A stretch of DNA of 5,239 nucleotides from an uncultured Gammaproteobacteria bacterium (GCA_903926285.1 CAIYIP010000464.1:1-5239); one strand, 5' to 3'. Shown: positions 1-5,239, counted from the first letter of the stretch. Notes: a model not told the origin generated them from the letters alone. Program-made: numbers and translations.

Positions 1-64
1 ACTGTAGAATAAGCAGGTTAAACAACAAGCAAAGGTAAGGCATTTCCTTATATTGAACGCAGCA

Positions 65-994
65 TCAAACGGGTTTTTTGCTGTTAGCTCTCAGAGTTCT
101 GAGACTTCTGTTCAACCGTTTTAAATGATCCTGCAAATGCTCGCTGCTGCTGCGAGCAACGCCCATGGCCAGCACGTCGATAACTACAAGGTGGGCAATG
201 CGCGAAGAAACGGGTGTGAATACGTGTTCAACTTCTTCGACATTGATATGAATTGGCAAATCACATAAAGCTGCAAGCGGAGTGCCGCGTGGCACGAGAC
301 CAATGACGGTCGCTCCAGCTTCCCGCGCCAGGTTGACGCTCTGAATCAATGCCTTGGTTCGTCCCGATTGTGAAATGGCCACCACGACATCTTTTTCCTT
401 CAATGAAATAGCAGACATATGCTGAATATGCGGATCGGTATAGGCCGCAGCAGAAACCTGCAAACGGAAAAATTTGTGCTGCGCATCAATCGCGACAGAG
501 CCTGACGCGCCAAAGCCATAAAACTCTACGCGCCTTGCCTTGCTTAGTGCGGCAATCGCTTTCTCGAGCGCTACAGGATCCATTTCATCACGCACATTCA
601 GCAAGGATCCTATCGTTGCATCAAAGACCTTTCGATTTACATCCGCTACCGAGTCGCTATCACTGACCGAAAATTGGACATAGTTGCCGCTGCTTCCCAG
701 ATATTGGGCTAGTTGAAGCTTAAAAGATTGAAACCCATCAAAGCCGAGCGCACGGCAAAAGCGGATTACGGTGGGTTCACTTACGTCAGAAGCCTGAGCC
801 AGATCAGAAATCCGCATTTGCAGCATGCTGGCAGGATCCAGAAGAATGTAATTGGCCACTTTGCGTTCGGATTTACGCAGTTCATCCAGATGTAGCTGGA
901 CTTTGCGCAGCAGATTTATATTGTCCAGAGTTTTGCCCCTGATTGCCCAAATGGCATACGGATTGAGGGTAGTACAGAGACCAGCATGAGGCAA
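65..994 (-). CDS. hexR: HexR-like RpiR-family transcriptional regulator (HTH + SIS domain)
   Basis: This is a DNA-binding regulator of the MurR/RpiR family, closest in pattern to HexR, which controls central sugar catabolism (Zwf, Edd/Eda) and responds to a sugar phosphate such as KDPG. Seen: an N-terminal HTH_6 domain with the recognition segment DVSEPTVIRFCRALGFDGF (about residues 70-88), preceded by the conserved RKSERKVANYIL helix. A C-terminal SIS sugar-phosphate domain follows (about 141-280) with FYGFGASG (158-165), DAQHKFFRL and the ligand-loop motif ISQSGRTK (207-214). HexR proteins are usually about 285 residues; this frame gives 309. The first 22 or so residues do not look like the family, and the ATG at 992-994 has only pyrimidine-rich sequence upstream. 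A CTG codon at 926-928, seven bases after AGGGG, fits the family start better (protein about 287 aa). Downstream, 1-64 shows only a weak TAAGG/CCTTA hairpin (36-50) and no clear terminator. The family is certain; the exact regulon (hexR against another RpiR paralogue) is inferred. Confidence 0.85.
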   Translation of the reverse strand: MPHAGLCTTLNPYAIWAIRGKTLDNINLLRKVQLHLDELRKSERKVANYILLDPASMLQMRISDLAQASDVSEPTVIRFCRALGFDGFQSFKLQLAQYLGSSGNYVQFSVSDSDSVADVNRKVFDATIGSLLNVRDEMDPVALEKAIAALSKARRVEFYGFGASGSVAIDAQHKFFRLQVSAAAYTDPHIQHMSAISLKEKDVVVAISQSGRTKALIQSVNLAREAGATVIGLVPRGTPLAALCDLPIHINVEEVEHVFTPVSSRIAHLVVIDVLAMGVARSSSEHLQDHLKRLNRSLRTLRANSKKPV

Positions 995-1130
995 TTGCAG
1001 AGAGGAAGTAAGGTCTGACGTATTTTCGGAACAAATAGAAACATACAGGGTTAATCTACTGGCGGAAAGTTACCGCTTGAGCCAAATGCGTAAAACGCGG
1101 ACAAATAGCGAAACTGCCAGTATTAAACCA
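995..1130 (-). promoter_or_regulatory. Upstream region of the hexR-like gene with an imperfect direct repeat
   Basis: This non-coding stretch lies between the cold-shock gene terminator and the regulator gene and should hold the regulator's promoter. It contains two copies of CGG(a)ACAAATAG(cg)AAAC, at 1027-1042 and 1098-1114, about 71 bp apart and in the same orientation. It also has a small GCGG/CCGC inverted repeat at 1062-1076. I could not find a convincing -35/-10 pair, nor the TGTAAT-type palindrome known for HexR sites in other proteobacteria. The regulatory role is inferred from position only. Confidence 0.3.
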
Positions 1131-1174
1131 GAAAAATCATTTCATCCTGTAGCTTCAATAAAGAAGGCTACAGG
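1131..1174 (-). terminator. Probable rho-independent terminator of the cold-shock gene
   Basis: An 8-bp perfect inverted repeat, CCTGTAGC (1146-1153) and GCTACAGG (1167-1174), is extended inward by TTC/GAA with one bulged base and encloses the loop AATAAA. It lies 30 bp past the cold-shock gene stop codon. On the minus strand the stem is followed by about nine A-rich bases and then a T5 run (1132-1136), so the U-tract is displaced and termination may be partial. On the plus strand no T-run follows, so the hairpin faces the minus-strand transcript. Confidence 0.55.
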
Positions 1175-1203
1175 ACAAAGGCTAGATAGAGTGAACGATC
1201 GGA

Positions 1204-1416
1204 TTAGCCGATTGGTGTCACATTTTCGGCTTGGGGCCCTTTTGCACTTTGGGTAACAGTCATTTTGACTTTCTGACCCTCACGCAGGGTGCGGCGACCA
1301 TCCGCAACAATTGCGCTGTAGTGAACAAAAACGTCCTTGCCGCCAGCTTGTTCAATAAAACCGAATCCTTTCTCGTCATTAAACCACTTAACGGTGCCTT
1401 CTACTTGCTCTGCCAT
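1204..1416 (-). CDS. CspA-family cold-shock protein
   Basis: A 70-residue single-domain cold-shock protein: a small OB-fold protein that binds single-stranded RNA and DNA and acts as an RNA chaperone. Seen: the RNP1 motif KGFGFI (residues 16-21) and the RNP2 motif VFVHY (29-33). The surface aromatics W11, F12, F18, F20, F30 and H32 expected to stack on bases are all present, and the C-terminus is the family-typical QSAKGPQAENVTPIG. The open frame extends 41 codons further upstream, but that extension is unlike the family. The ATG at 1414-1416 gives the standard length and begins the usual MAEQVEGTVKWFN-type sequence, so I use it. The Shine-Dalgarno is weak and purine-rich (AAGAGAGAA). The gene is preceded by a long structured leader and followed by a hairpin, so it is probably monocistronic. 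Which csp paralogue it is cannot be decided from the sequence. Confidence 0.93.
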   Translation of the reverse strand: MAEQVEGTVKWFNDEKGFGFIEQAGGKDVFVHYSAIVADGRRTLREGQKVKMTVTQSAKGPQAENVTPIG

Positions 1417-1616
1417 ATTTCTCTCTTGTGTAACAAATGCCACTTTCTGTGGCGAAAATCCAATCTTTAATTGGTACTGTACCTTCCAAAGCCCCGGACG
1501 TTGATCCTGAATCCGAAAGGTTCGCCACGATGGTAACAAGAATTATTAATTTTGCCTACTTGGGTGGAATTAATTCCAGCGAGGTAAAAAGGGGTAACAA
1601 GTTCTATCTATACTTG
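1417..1616 (-). promoter_or_regulatory. Structured 5' leader and possible promoter of the cold-shock gene
   Basis: Cold-shock genes commonly have leaders of more than 100 nt whose folding changes with temperature. Here three inverted repeats sit just upstream of the start codon. GCCAC-5 nt-GTGGC (1439-1453) ends 22 nt from the ATG. CCAAT-5 nt-ATTGG (1460-1474) and GGTAC-T-GTACC (1473-1483) share the two G residues at 1473-1474 and so cannot both form fully. A weak -10-like TATAGA (minus strand, 1607-1612) with a poor -35 would give a leader of roughly 185 nt. The motif GGTAACAAG occurs twice on the plus strand (1532-1540, 1593-1601), and TGTAACAAA near 1429 is similar. Hairpins are seen directly; promoter position and thermosensing are inference. 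Confidence 0.35.
1565..1578. promoter_or_regulatory. Perfect 14-bp palindrome between csp and uvrD, possible operator
   Basis: TGGAATTAATTCCA is a perfect dyad placed about 120 bp before the uvrD start and 150 bp before the cold-shock start, in the divergent intergenic region. Its length and symmetry suit a dimeric regulator, but it does not match a LexA box (CTGT-N8-ACAG) or another site I can name. Confidence 0.3.
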
Positions 1617-1698
1617 CCTTGCGAGTAATTGAATTTATCGATTTCTTTATCTTCGAAAAGCAAAAAAAGAACTGAGAATCCCCGCGCCAGGGCCTAAA
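1614..1698 (+). promoter_or_regulatory. Possible uvrD promoter and ribosome binding site
   Basis: TTGCCT (1614-1619) and TATCGA (1636-1641), 16 bp apart, form a weak sigma70-like pair. The AGGG at 1689-1692 is followed by six bases and then ATG at 1699, which supports the first ATG; a second in-frame ATG at 1708 matches the MDIS-type start common in the family and has a poorer ribosome site. No LexA operator is visible in 1417-1698, although uvrD is SOS-controlled in E. coli. Confidence 0.3.
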
Positions 1699-3912
1699 AT
1701 GCCAACTATGGATATCTCACATATTTTAAATTCCCTTAATGATGCCCAGCGCCACGCTGTTACAGCCGAAACAGGTAACCTCCTGGTGCTTGCCGGTGCT
1801 GGCAGCGGTAAAACCCGTGTCCTGGTACATCGCATTGCCTGGTTGATTGAGATGGAAGGTGTCTCACCGGGCGGAATCCTGGCAGTGACCTTCACCAATA
1901 AAGCCGCCAACGAGATGCGAATTCGCATCGAACAGTTGCTGCAACGGCCTATTGGCGGCATGTGGGTGGGGACTTTTCATGGCTTGGCTCACCGCCTGCT
2001 GCGCACACACTGGCAGGAAGCAGGCCTGCCTGAGAAGTTCCAGATCCTCGATTCCGATGATCAGTTGCGCCTGATAAAACGCATTAATCAAAACCTTGGC
2101 CTGGATGAAGGCAAGTGGCCGGCGCGGCAGTGCCAGTGGTTTATCAATGAACAAAAGGACGAAGGCCTAAGAGCGGCCAACCTCGAGCACTACGGCGACG
2201 AATTCCGCAAAGTAATGATGCAGGTCTACCAAGCCTACGAACAGGCCTGCGCACGTGGCGGCATGGTGGATTTTGGCGAGCTGTTATTGCGCGCTCATGA
2301 ACTTTGGCTGAAACAGCCTGCCCTCCTGTCTTATTACCAGCATCGTTTCGGCCAGATTCTGGTCGATGAGTTCCAGGATACCAATGCGATTCAGTATGCC
2401 TGGCTGCGCGTACTGGCTGGTGAGATGGGCAAGCTGACAGTTGTTGGTGATGACGATCAGTCCATCTACGGCTGGCGTGGTGCCCGCATAGAAAACATCC
2501 AGAATTTTACCCGCGATTTCGCTCCTGCAAGCATGATCAAGCTGGAGCAAAACTATCGCTCCACCGGAACTATTCTGAAAGCTGCAAACCATCTGATTGC
2601 AAACAATACCGGTAGGCTTGGAAAAGAGCTCTGGACTGAAGACAAGGAAGGAGAACAGATTTCTGTCTATGCAGCGTACAACGAGCAGGATGAAGCCAGA
2701 TTTATTTGTGAGCAGTTGGAACAATGGGTCGGTAAAGGGCACCGCCGCGACGAAGCAGCAATTCTGTATCGCTCCAATGCCCAGTCACGCGAACTTGAAG
2801 AAGCCTTGTTGCGCATCAACATGCCTTACCGGATCTACGGTGGATTTCGGTTTTATGAGCGTCTTGAAATCCGCAATGCCTTGGCCTATTTACGTCTGGT
2901 CGCCAATCGCGATGACGATGCTGCATTTGAGCGTGTCATCAATACTCCCGTACGTGGCATTGGCAACGCTACGCTCGAATTACTGCGTAATTTAGCCCGA
3001 AATGAAGGAGTATCATTGTGGCAGTCGGCTTTACAATCAGTCACCAAGTCACTAATGCCTACACGCGCATTGCTCAACGTGCAAAGTTTTATGGAGCTCA
3101 TCAACCTGCTTGATGAGTACAGCAGCTCCAGGGAATTGCATGAAACCATGGACTACATCATTCAACAGTCTGGCCTTATTCCTCATCATGAAAAGGAAGG
3201 CGGCGAAAAAGCCCGCTCCCGCGTAGAAAACCTTGAGGAGCTCGTAACTGCCGCCAAAAGTTTTACAGTTGCCAACGTTCCGTCGGACGAAACTATCCTG
3301 CCAATAACAAAGATGACCGCATTCCTCGATAAAGCCGCACTTGATGCAGGTGATGCTCAGGCCGATGCTTCCGAAGATGCAGTCCAGTTAATGACTATAC
3401 ATTCAGCCAAAGGCCTGGAATTTCCATTGGTGTTTATGGCGGGTATGGAAGAAGGCCTGTTCCCACACAAAATGTCGCTCGATGGCTTACATGGCCTCGA
3501 AGAAGAACGCAGGCTTTGTTATGTCGGCATAACCCGGGCCATGCAGAAACTTTATATGTGCCATGCTGAATCACGGCGTTTGCACGGCGAAGAAAACCTG
3601 ACGCGCCCGTCGCGTTTTTTACGCGAAATTCCTGAAGAGCTGCGCCAGGAAGTTCGCATGAAAGGCCAGATCGTGCGCGGTTCCTCATGGGCAGGCTCAG
3701 GTTCCGGATACTCATCAGCGAAGAGCGGTAGTACTCCTTATGAAACCGGACTCGCTTTCAGCCTGGGCCAGCGGGTAAGGCATCCAAAGTTTGGTGAAGG
3801 GGTTGTGCTCAACAGCGAAGGCAACGGAAACAACGCACGCATTCAAATTAATTTTCACGCTGAAGGCAGCAAGTGGCTGGTGATGGCCTATGCCCGGCTT
3901 GAAGCCATGTAA
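1699..3912 (+). CDS. uvrD: DNA helicase II (UvrD), superfamily 1A 3'-5' helicase
   Basis: An ATP-dependent 3'-5' DNA helicase that removes the incised oligonucleotide and UvrC in nucleotide excision repair, unwinds nicked DNA in mismatch repair with MutL, and strips RecA. It is 737 aa (E. coli UvrD is 720) and complete. Motifs in order: Q-motif around NDAQR (14-18); Walker A AGAGSGKT (32-39, K38); Ia TFTNKAANEM (64-73); Ib GTFHGL (91-96); Walker B DEFQDTN (223-229); III GDDDQSIYGWRGA (250-262); IV LEQNYRST (282-289); YRIYGGFRFYERLEIRNA (377-394); V QLMTIHSAKGLEF (563-575); VI EEERRLCYVGITRA (601-614). A Gly/Ser-rich linker (about 666-685) leads to the C-terminal Tudor-like fold (689-737, LGQRVRHPKFGEG...WLVMAYARLEAM), which in UvrD/PcrA contacts RNA polymerase. 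That domain and the DDDQSIYGWRGA motif favour UvrD over Rep. All catalytic residues are present. It diverges from the cold-shock gene and converges on yciA, so it is probably transcribed alone. Confidence 0.97.
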   Translation: MPTMDISHILNSLNDAQRHAVTAETGNLLVLAGAGSGKTRVLVHRIAWLIEMEGVSPGGILAVTFTNKAANEMRIRIEQLLQRPIGGMWVGTFHGLAHRLLRTHWQEAGLPEKFQILDSDDQLRLIKRINQNLGLDEGKWPARQCQWFINEQKDEGLRAANLEHYGDEFRKVMMQVYQAYEQACARGGMVDFGELLLRAHELWLKQPALLSYYQHRFGQILVDEFQDTNAIQYAWLRVLAGEMGKLTVVGDDDQSIYGWRGARIENIQNFTRDFAPASMIKLEQNYRSTGTILKAANHLIANNTGRLGKELWTEDKEGEQISVYAAYNEQDEARFICEQLEQWVGKGHRRDEAAILYRSNAQSRELEEALLRINMPYRIYGGFRFYERLEIRNALAYLRLVANRDDDAAFERVINTPVRGIGNATLELLRNLARNEGVSLWQSALQSVTKSLMPTRALLNVQSFMELINLLDEYSSSRELHETMDYIIQQSGLIPHHEKEGGEKARSRVENLEELVTAAKSFTVANVPSDETILPITKMTAFLDKAALDAGDAQADASEDAVQLMTIHSAKGLEFPLVFMAGMEEGLFPHKMSLDGLHGLEEERRLCYVGITRAMQKLYMCHAESRRLHGEENLTRPSRFLREIPEELRQEVRMKGQIVRGSSWAGSGSGYSSAKSGSTPYETGLAFSLGQRVRHPKFGEGVVLNSEGNGNNARIQINFHAEGSKWLVMAYARLEAM

Positions 3913-3919
3913 TGAACAC

Positions 3920-3975
3920 CAGCACTTCGTGCTGAAATCGATTTGAAGGAATCAGCAAGCTTTTTCAATAAGCTT
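3920..3975. terminator. Convergent intergenic hairpins between uvrD and yciA
   Basis: Two small inverted repeats fill the 63-bp gap between the convergent genes: CAGCAC-TTC-GTGCTG (3920-3934), seven bases after the uvrD stop codon, and AAGCTT-7 nt-AAGCTT (3957-3975), touching the yciA stop codon. Neither is followed by a clear T-run on the strand it would serve, so they are weak or rho-assisted terminators at best. Confidence 0.35.
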
Positions 3976-4386
3976 CTACTGGCTTTTGGGAATTGCCCGT
4001 GTGCGGCCATTATCATCAATGGCAACGAAGATGAACTCTCCTTCCGAGACCTTGATCCATTCGGCTTGAAGCGTGTCGTCACTGATCCACGCTTCCACTT
4101 CAACTCTCACCGAACTGCGGCCAACGCCACGAACGCTCGTATAGCAGCCTATTACAGCGCCTACTTTGACGGGTGACAAAAACGAAATGTAGTCGATTGC
4201 AACTGTTGCGACCTTGCCCTTGGCGATCCGGGTACATGTAAGATTACCGGCCATATCCATCTGACTAGCCAGCCAGCCGCCATGTATCTGGCCATGCTGG
4301 TTCGTATCGGCGGGTAGTGCGACCACTTGCAGGGTCAGCTCACCATCCGGGTACGGCTTATCCTCATCCATTAAATCTTTGATCAT
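3976..4386 (-). CDS. yciA: YciA-type acyl-CoA thioesterase (hotdog fold)
   Basis: A cytoplasmic hotdog-fold thioesterase of the YciA group, which hydrolyses a broad range of acyl-CoAs to free acid and CoA. It is 136 aa, the family's usual length. Seen: ELTLQVVALPADTNQHGQIHGGWLASQMD (16-44) aligns with the E. coli YciA segment that reads PADTNANGDIFGGWLMSQMD, and the catalytic Asp falls at D44. The next segments (VATVAIDYISFLSPVKVGAVIGCYTSV; VRVEVEAWI; EGEFIFVAIDDNGRTRAIP) match the rest of the fold. Unlike E. coli, a His (H35) replaces Phe in the GG-W loop. The start ATG at 4384-4386 has AGGGA six bases upstream; M6 is an internal alternative. The start lies 18 nt after the final stop of a decayed TRAP permease gene on the same strand, suggesting the two were once in one operon. 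Its present promoter is not obvious. Confidence 0.9.
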   Translation of the reverse strand: MIKDLMDEDKPYPDGELTLQVVALPADTNQHGQIHGGWLASQMDMAGNLTCTRIAKGKVATVAIDYISFLSPVKVGAVIGCYTSVRGVGRSSVRVEVEAWISDDTLQAEWIKVSEGEFIFVAIDDNGRTRAIPKSQ

Positions 4387-4404
4387 CGTTTGTCCCTACA
4401 TTAG

Positions 4405-5043
4405 TTAACGTTGTGCTGGCAGCCAGATCGCTAGTGCAGTGTAAAGAGCCAGCAGCCCCAGGATCAGTAACCGAATAATGATGTAACAAGCACACCACGA
4501 TAAATGTCACTGCTTGCGAAAGCTGCAGGTGCAGTTCGTCGTAAATAAAACACAGCAAAGCCAAATGGAGGTTTTAATAAAGCAGTCTGCAAGTTTATTG
4601 CCAGCATTATAACTGGCAAAATCGGTTCAAGGCTCATGACTAGCAAAACCAGTTGCGGATGAGCATACCTGTATTAATAACTTCGATGAAACCGAAGCTA
4701 AAACCCATCAAAAACACTGCGAGTATCATACCTGTGTTAGCAAAAACGATCACGTTTGCAATTGCAGCAAAACCAAATTTTTACCAAGCCGGCGGCAACA
4801 GTGCTGCACACCAGCGCGAAATTGGCGGGCCAATACGCAACAGGAACGTGATCGACATGACCCTAGTTGTACCAAACGTGTCCGGCCCTCAAATCTTTAC
4901 AAAGTAAAGATTTCGATTTGAAGCCGGGATGATGGTTAAAATATATCGTGTGCAGAGCAAGCGAAAATTCAGTAGAAGGAGACAAATTCTCAAGCAGTTT
5001 TAACAAGGACGAGCATGGGTAAAACCAGACCACGAAGCGTCAT
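4405..5043 (-). pseudogene. Decayed C-terminal remnant of a TRAP transporter large permease (DctM family)
   Basis: Not an intact gene. Minus-strand translation in shifting frames recovers the C-terminal part of a DctM large permease, the membrane subunit of TRAP solute importers. In order: LRGLVLPMLVLV (from about 5037, like the family's LRxLVPPLxLIV); LSPSTEFSLALHTI (about 4984-4943, like ASPTEAxALGALGT); TTRVMSITFLLRIG (from 4870, like the family's TTRVxSMxFLxLIG); NTGMILAVFLMGFSFGFIEV (about 4735-4679; the usual Asp before FIE is Gly); LVLLVMSLEP, then AINLQTALLKPPFGFAVFYLRRTAP and DIYRGVL; finally LLILGLLALYTALAIWLPAQR ending at TAA 4405-4407. Lesions: TGA at 4990-4992 and 4889-4891, TAA at 4781-4783, a one-base deletion near 4655-4670, and another near 4470-4480 just after DIYRGVL. 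Spacing from TTRV to FIE and from FIE to NLQT is within about one residue of the family pattern as I recall it. The N-terminal half is absent. Family identity is strong; substrate is unknown. Confidence 0.82.
4891..4913. repeat. Perfect inverted repeat, 10-bp arms with 3-bp spacer
   Basis: AAATCTTTAC (4891-4900), AAA, then GTAAAGATTT (4904-4913) is a flawless dyad. It sits inside the TRAP remnant, in the poorly conserved stretch between the SPTE and TTRV segments. Outside it, CCGGC (4882-4886) and GCCGG (4923-4927) could add a second stem. Immediately to the right a sigma70-like pair, TTGAAG (4918-4923) and TATATC (4942-4947), has an 18-bp spacer and points rightward. The dyad could be an operator, an RNA hairpin, or drift within dead coding sequence. 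No T-run supports a terminator. Confidence 0.45.
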
Positions 5044-5137
5044 CGATAAATGTTGTGCTAAAAATAGCTTATTTCGTTACAACGTCTTGTTTGGCCTTGG
5101 TTGCCAGCCCAAAGATCAAACACACAAAATGTCTTAA
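5015..5137 (+). CDS. Possible 40-aa small open reading frame, unrecognised
   Basis: ATG at 5015 is preceded by AAGGA with a five-base spacer (AAGGACGAGC then ATG) and opens a 40-codon frame ending in TAA at 5135-5137. The product starts MGKTRPRSVIDKCC and is basic, with three cysteines, no signal peptide and no membrane segment. A weak promoter-like pair (4918-4947) lies upstream on the same strand. I recognise no family. Its 5' end overlaps the far edge of the minus-strand TRAP remnant, and a frame of this size arises easily by chance, so it is more likely spurious than real. Confidence 0.15.
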   Translation: MGKTRPRSVIDKCCAKNSLFRYNVLFGLGCQPKDQTHKMS

Positions 5138-5174
5138 CAATCAGGCGCTCAGAACTCCCGCCCATTAATACCTC

Positions 5175-5226
5175 AGAAATTTCTTAACCTTTTCTTAATC
5201 GAATCCTTGCCTAATTCTGAAGAATT
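5175..5226 (+). promoter_or_regulatory. Direct-repeat response-regulator box with promoter pointing out of the right edge
   Basis: CTTAAC (5183-5188), five bases, then CTTAAT (5194-5199) is a tandem half-site pair with an 11-bp period, close to the YTTAAK-N5-YTTAAK box known for PmrA/QseB-type OmpR-family response regulators. A -10-like TAATTC lies at 5212-5217, so the box would cover the -35 region, the usual arrangement for an activator-dependent promoter reading rightward. The box is preceded by a 10-bp palindrome AGAAATTTCT (5175-5184) and followed by AATTCT-GA-AGAATT (5213-5226) over the putative -10/start region. The gene served is outside the window. On the minus strand the same box reads TTAAG twice, so direction is supported only by the -10. 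Confidence 0.45.
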
Positions 5227-5239
5227 TAACGCAAGATAC

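Noticed and set aside
1088..1098. GCGT-AAA-ACGC mini hairpin upstream of the regulator gene
   Set aside because: Four-base arms are too short to support an operator or terminator call.
1417..1539. 41-residue N-terminal extension of the cold-shock protein
   Set aside because: CspA proteins are about 70 aa and begin at the internal Met; the extension is leader RNA with hairpins and no family similarity.
1437..1628. Plus-strand 63-aa open frame in the csp/uvrD intergenic region
   Set aside because: It overlaps the structured cold-shock leader and the palindrome, has no ribosome site and no family resemblance.
2284..2742. Long minus-strand open frame (152 aa) inside uvrD
   Set aside because: It lies wholly antisense to motif-rich uvrD coding sequence; its open frame follows from uvrD codon use.
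4464..4646. Minus-strand 60-aa frame containing NLQTALLKPPFGFAVFYLRRTAP taken as a small membrane protein gene
   Set aside because: It is one frame segment of the decayed TRAP permease: homology continues before and after it in other frames, and its TTG start has no function of its own.
4653..4907. Plus-strand 84-aa open frame
   Set aside because: It lies antisense to the TRAP remnant, shows no recognisable domain and has no ribosome site; the minus strand explains the sequence better.
3938..4923. TCGATTTGAAG present at 3938-3948 and 4913-4923, flanking yciA and the remnant like insertion-site duplications
   Set aside because: An 11-mer shared by two places in a 5.2-kb window is expected about three times by chance, and no transposase or terminal inverted repeats accompany it.

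Overview
The window looks like chromosomal DNA from a proteobacterium, most likely a gammaproteobacterium. Three things suggest this: a full-length UvrD that follows the gammaproteobacterial DNA helicase II pattern from end to end, a HexR-type RpiR/SIS regulator, and a YciA-type acyl-CoA thioesterase. Base composition is moderate, near 50% G+C by eye. I see no tRNA, rRNA, CRISPR array, intact insertion sequence or phage gene. The class assignment rests on remembered family sequences, not on a search.

Layout, left to right. On the minus strand, a HexR/RpiR-family sugar-phosphate-responsive regulator (65-994) lies downstream of a small cold-shock protein gene (1204-1416). A stem-loop at 1146-1174 separates the two and probably ends the cold-shock transcript. 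The cold-shock gene has a long, hairpin-rich leader and diverges from uvrD (1699-3912, plus strand) across about 280 bp of regulatory DNA holding a perfect 14-bp palindrome. uvrD converges on yciA (3976-4386, minus strand) over a 63-bp gap with two small hairpins.

The most informative part is the stretch upstream of yciA that appears to be non-coding, 4387-5239. Read on the minus strand in several frames, it is a decayed, 5'-truncated C-terminal part of a TRAP transporter large permease gene (DctM family). The remnant runs from about 5043 down to a final stop at 4405-4407, only 18 nt before the yciA start codon. It carries in-frame stops and at least two single-base deletions, yet keeps near-exact spacing between family motifs. 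yciA thus seems to be the surviving downstream gene of a former TRAP operon. The last 60 bp hold a direct-repeat CTTAA box and a possible -10 element pointing out of the right edge, as expected for a two-component-regulated promoter of a gene beyond the window.

The intact genes are housekeeping functions: carbon-metabolism regulation, RNA chaperoning in the cold, DNA repair, and acyl-CoA turnover. I found no evidence for an undescribed multi-gene system. The items worth a second look are the TRAP pseudogene, the right-edge operator/promoter, a 23-bp palindrome inside the pseudogene, and the structured leader of the cold-shock gene.
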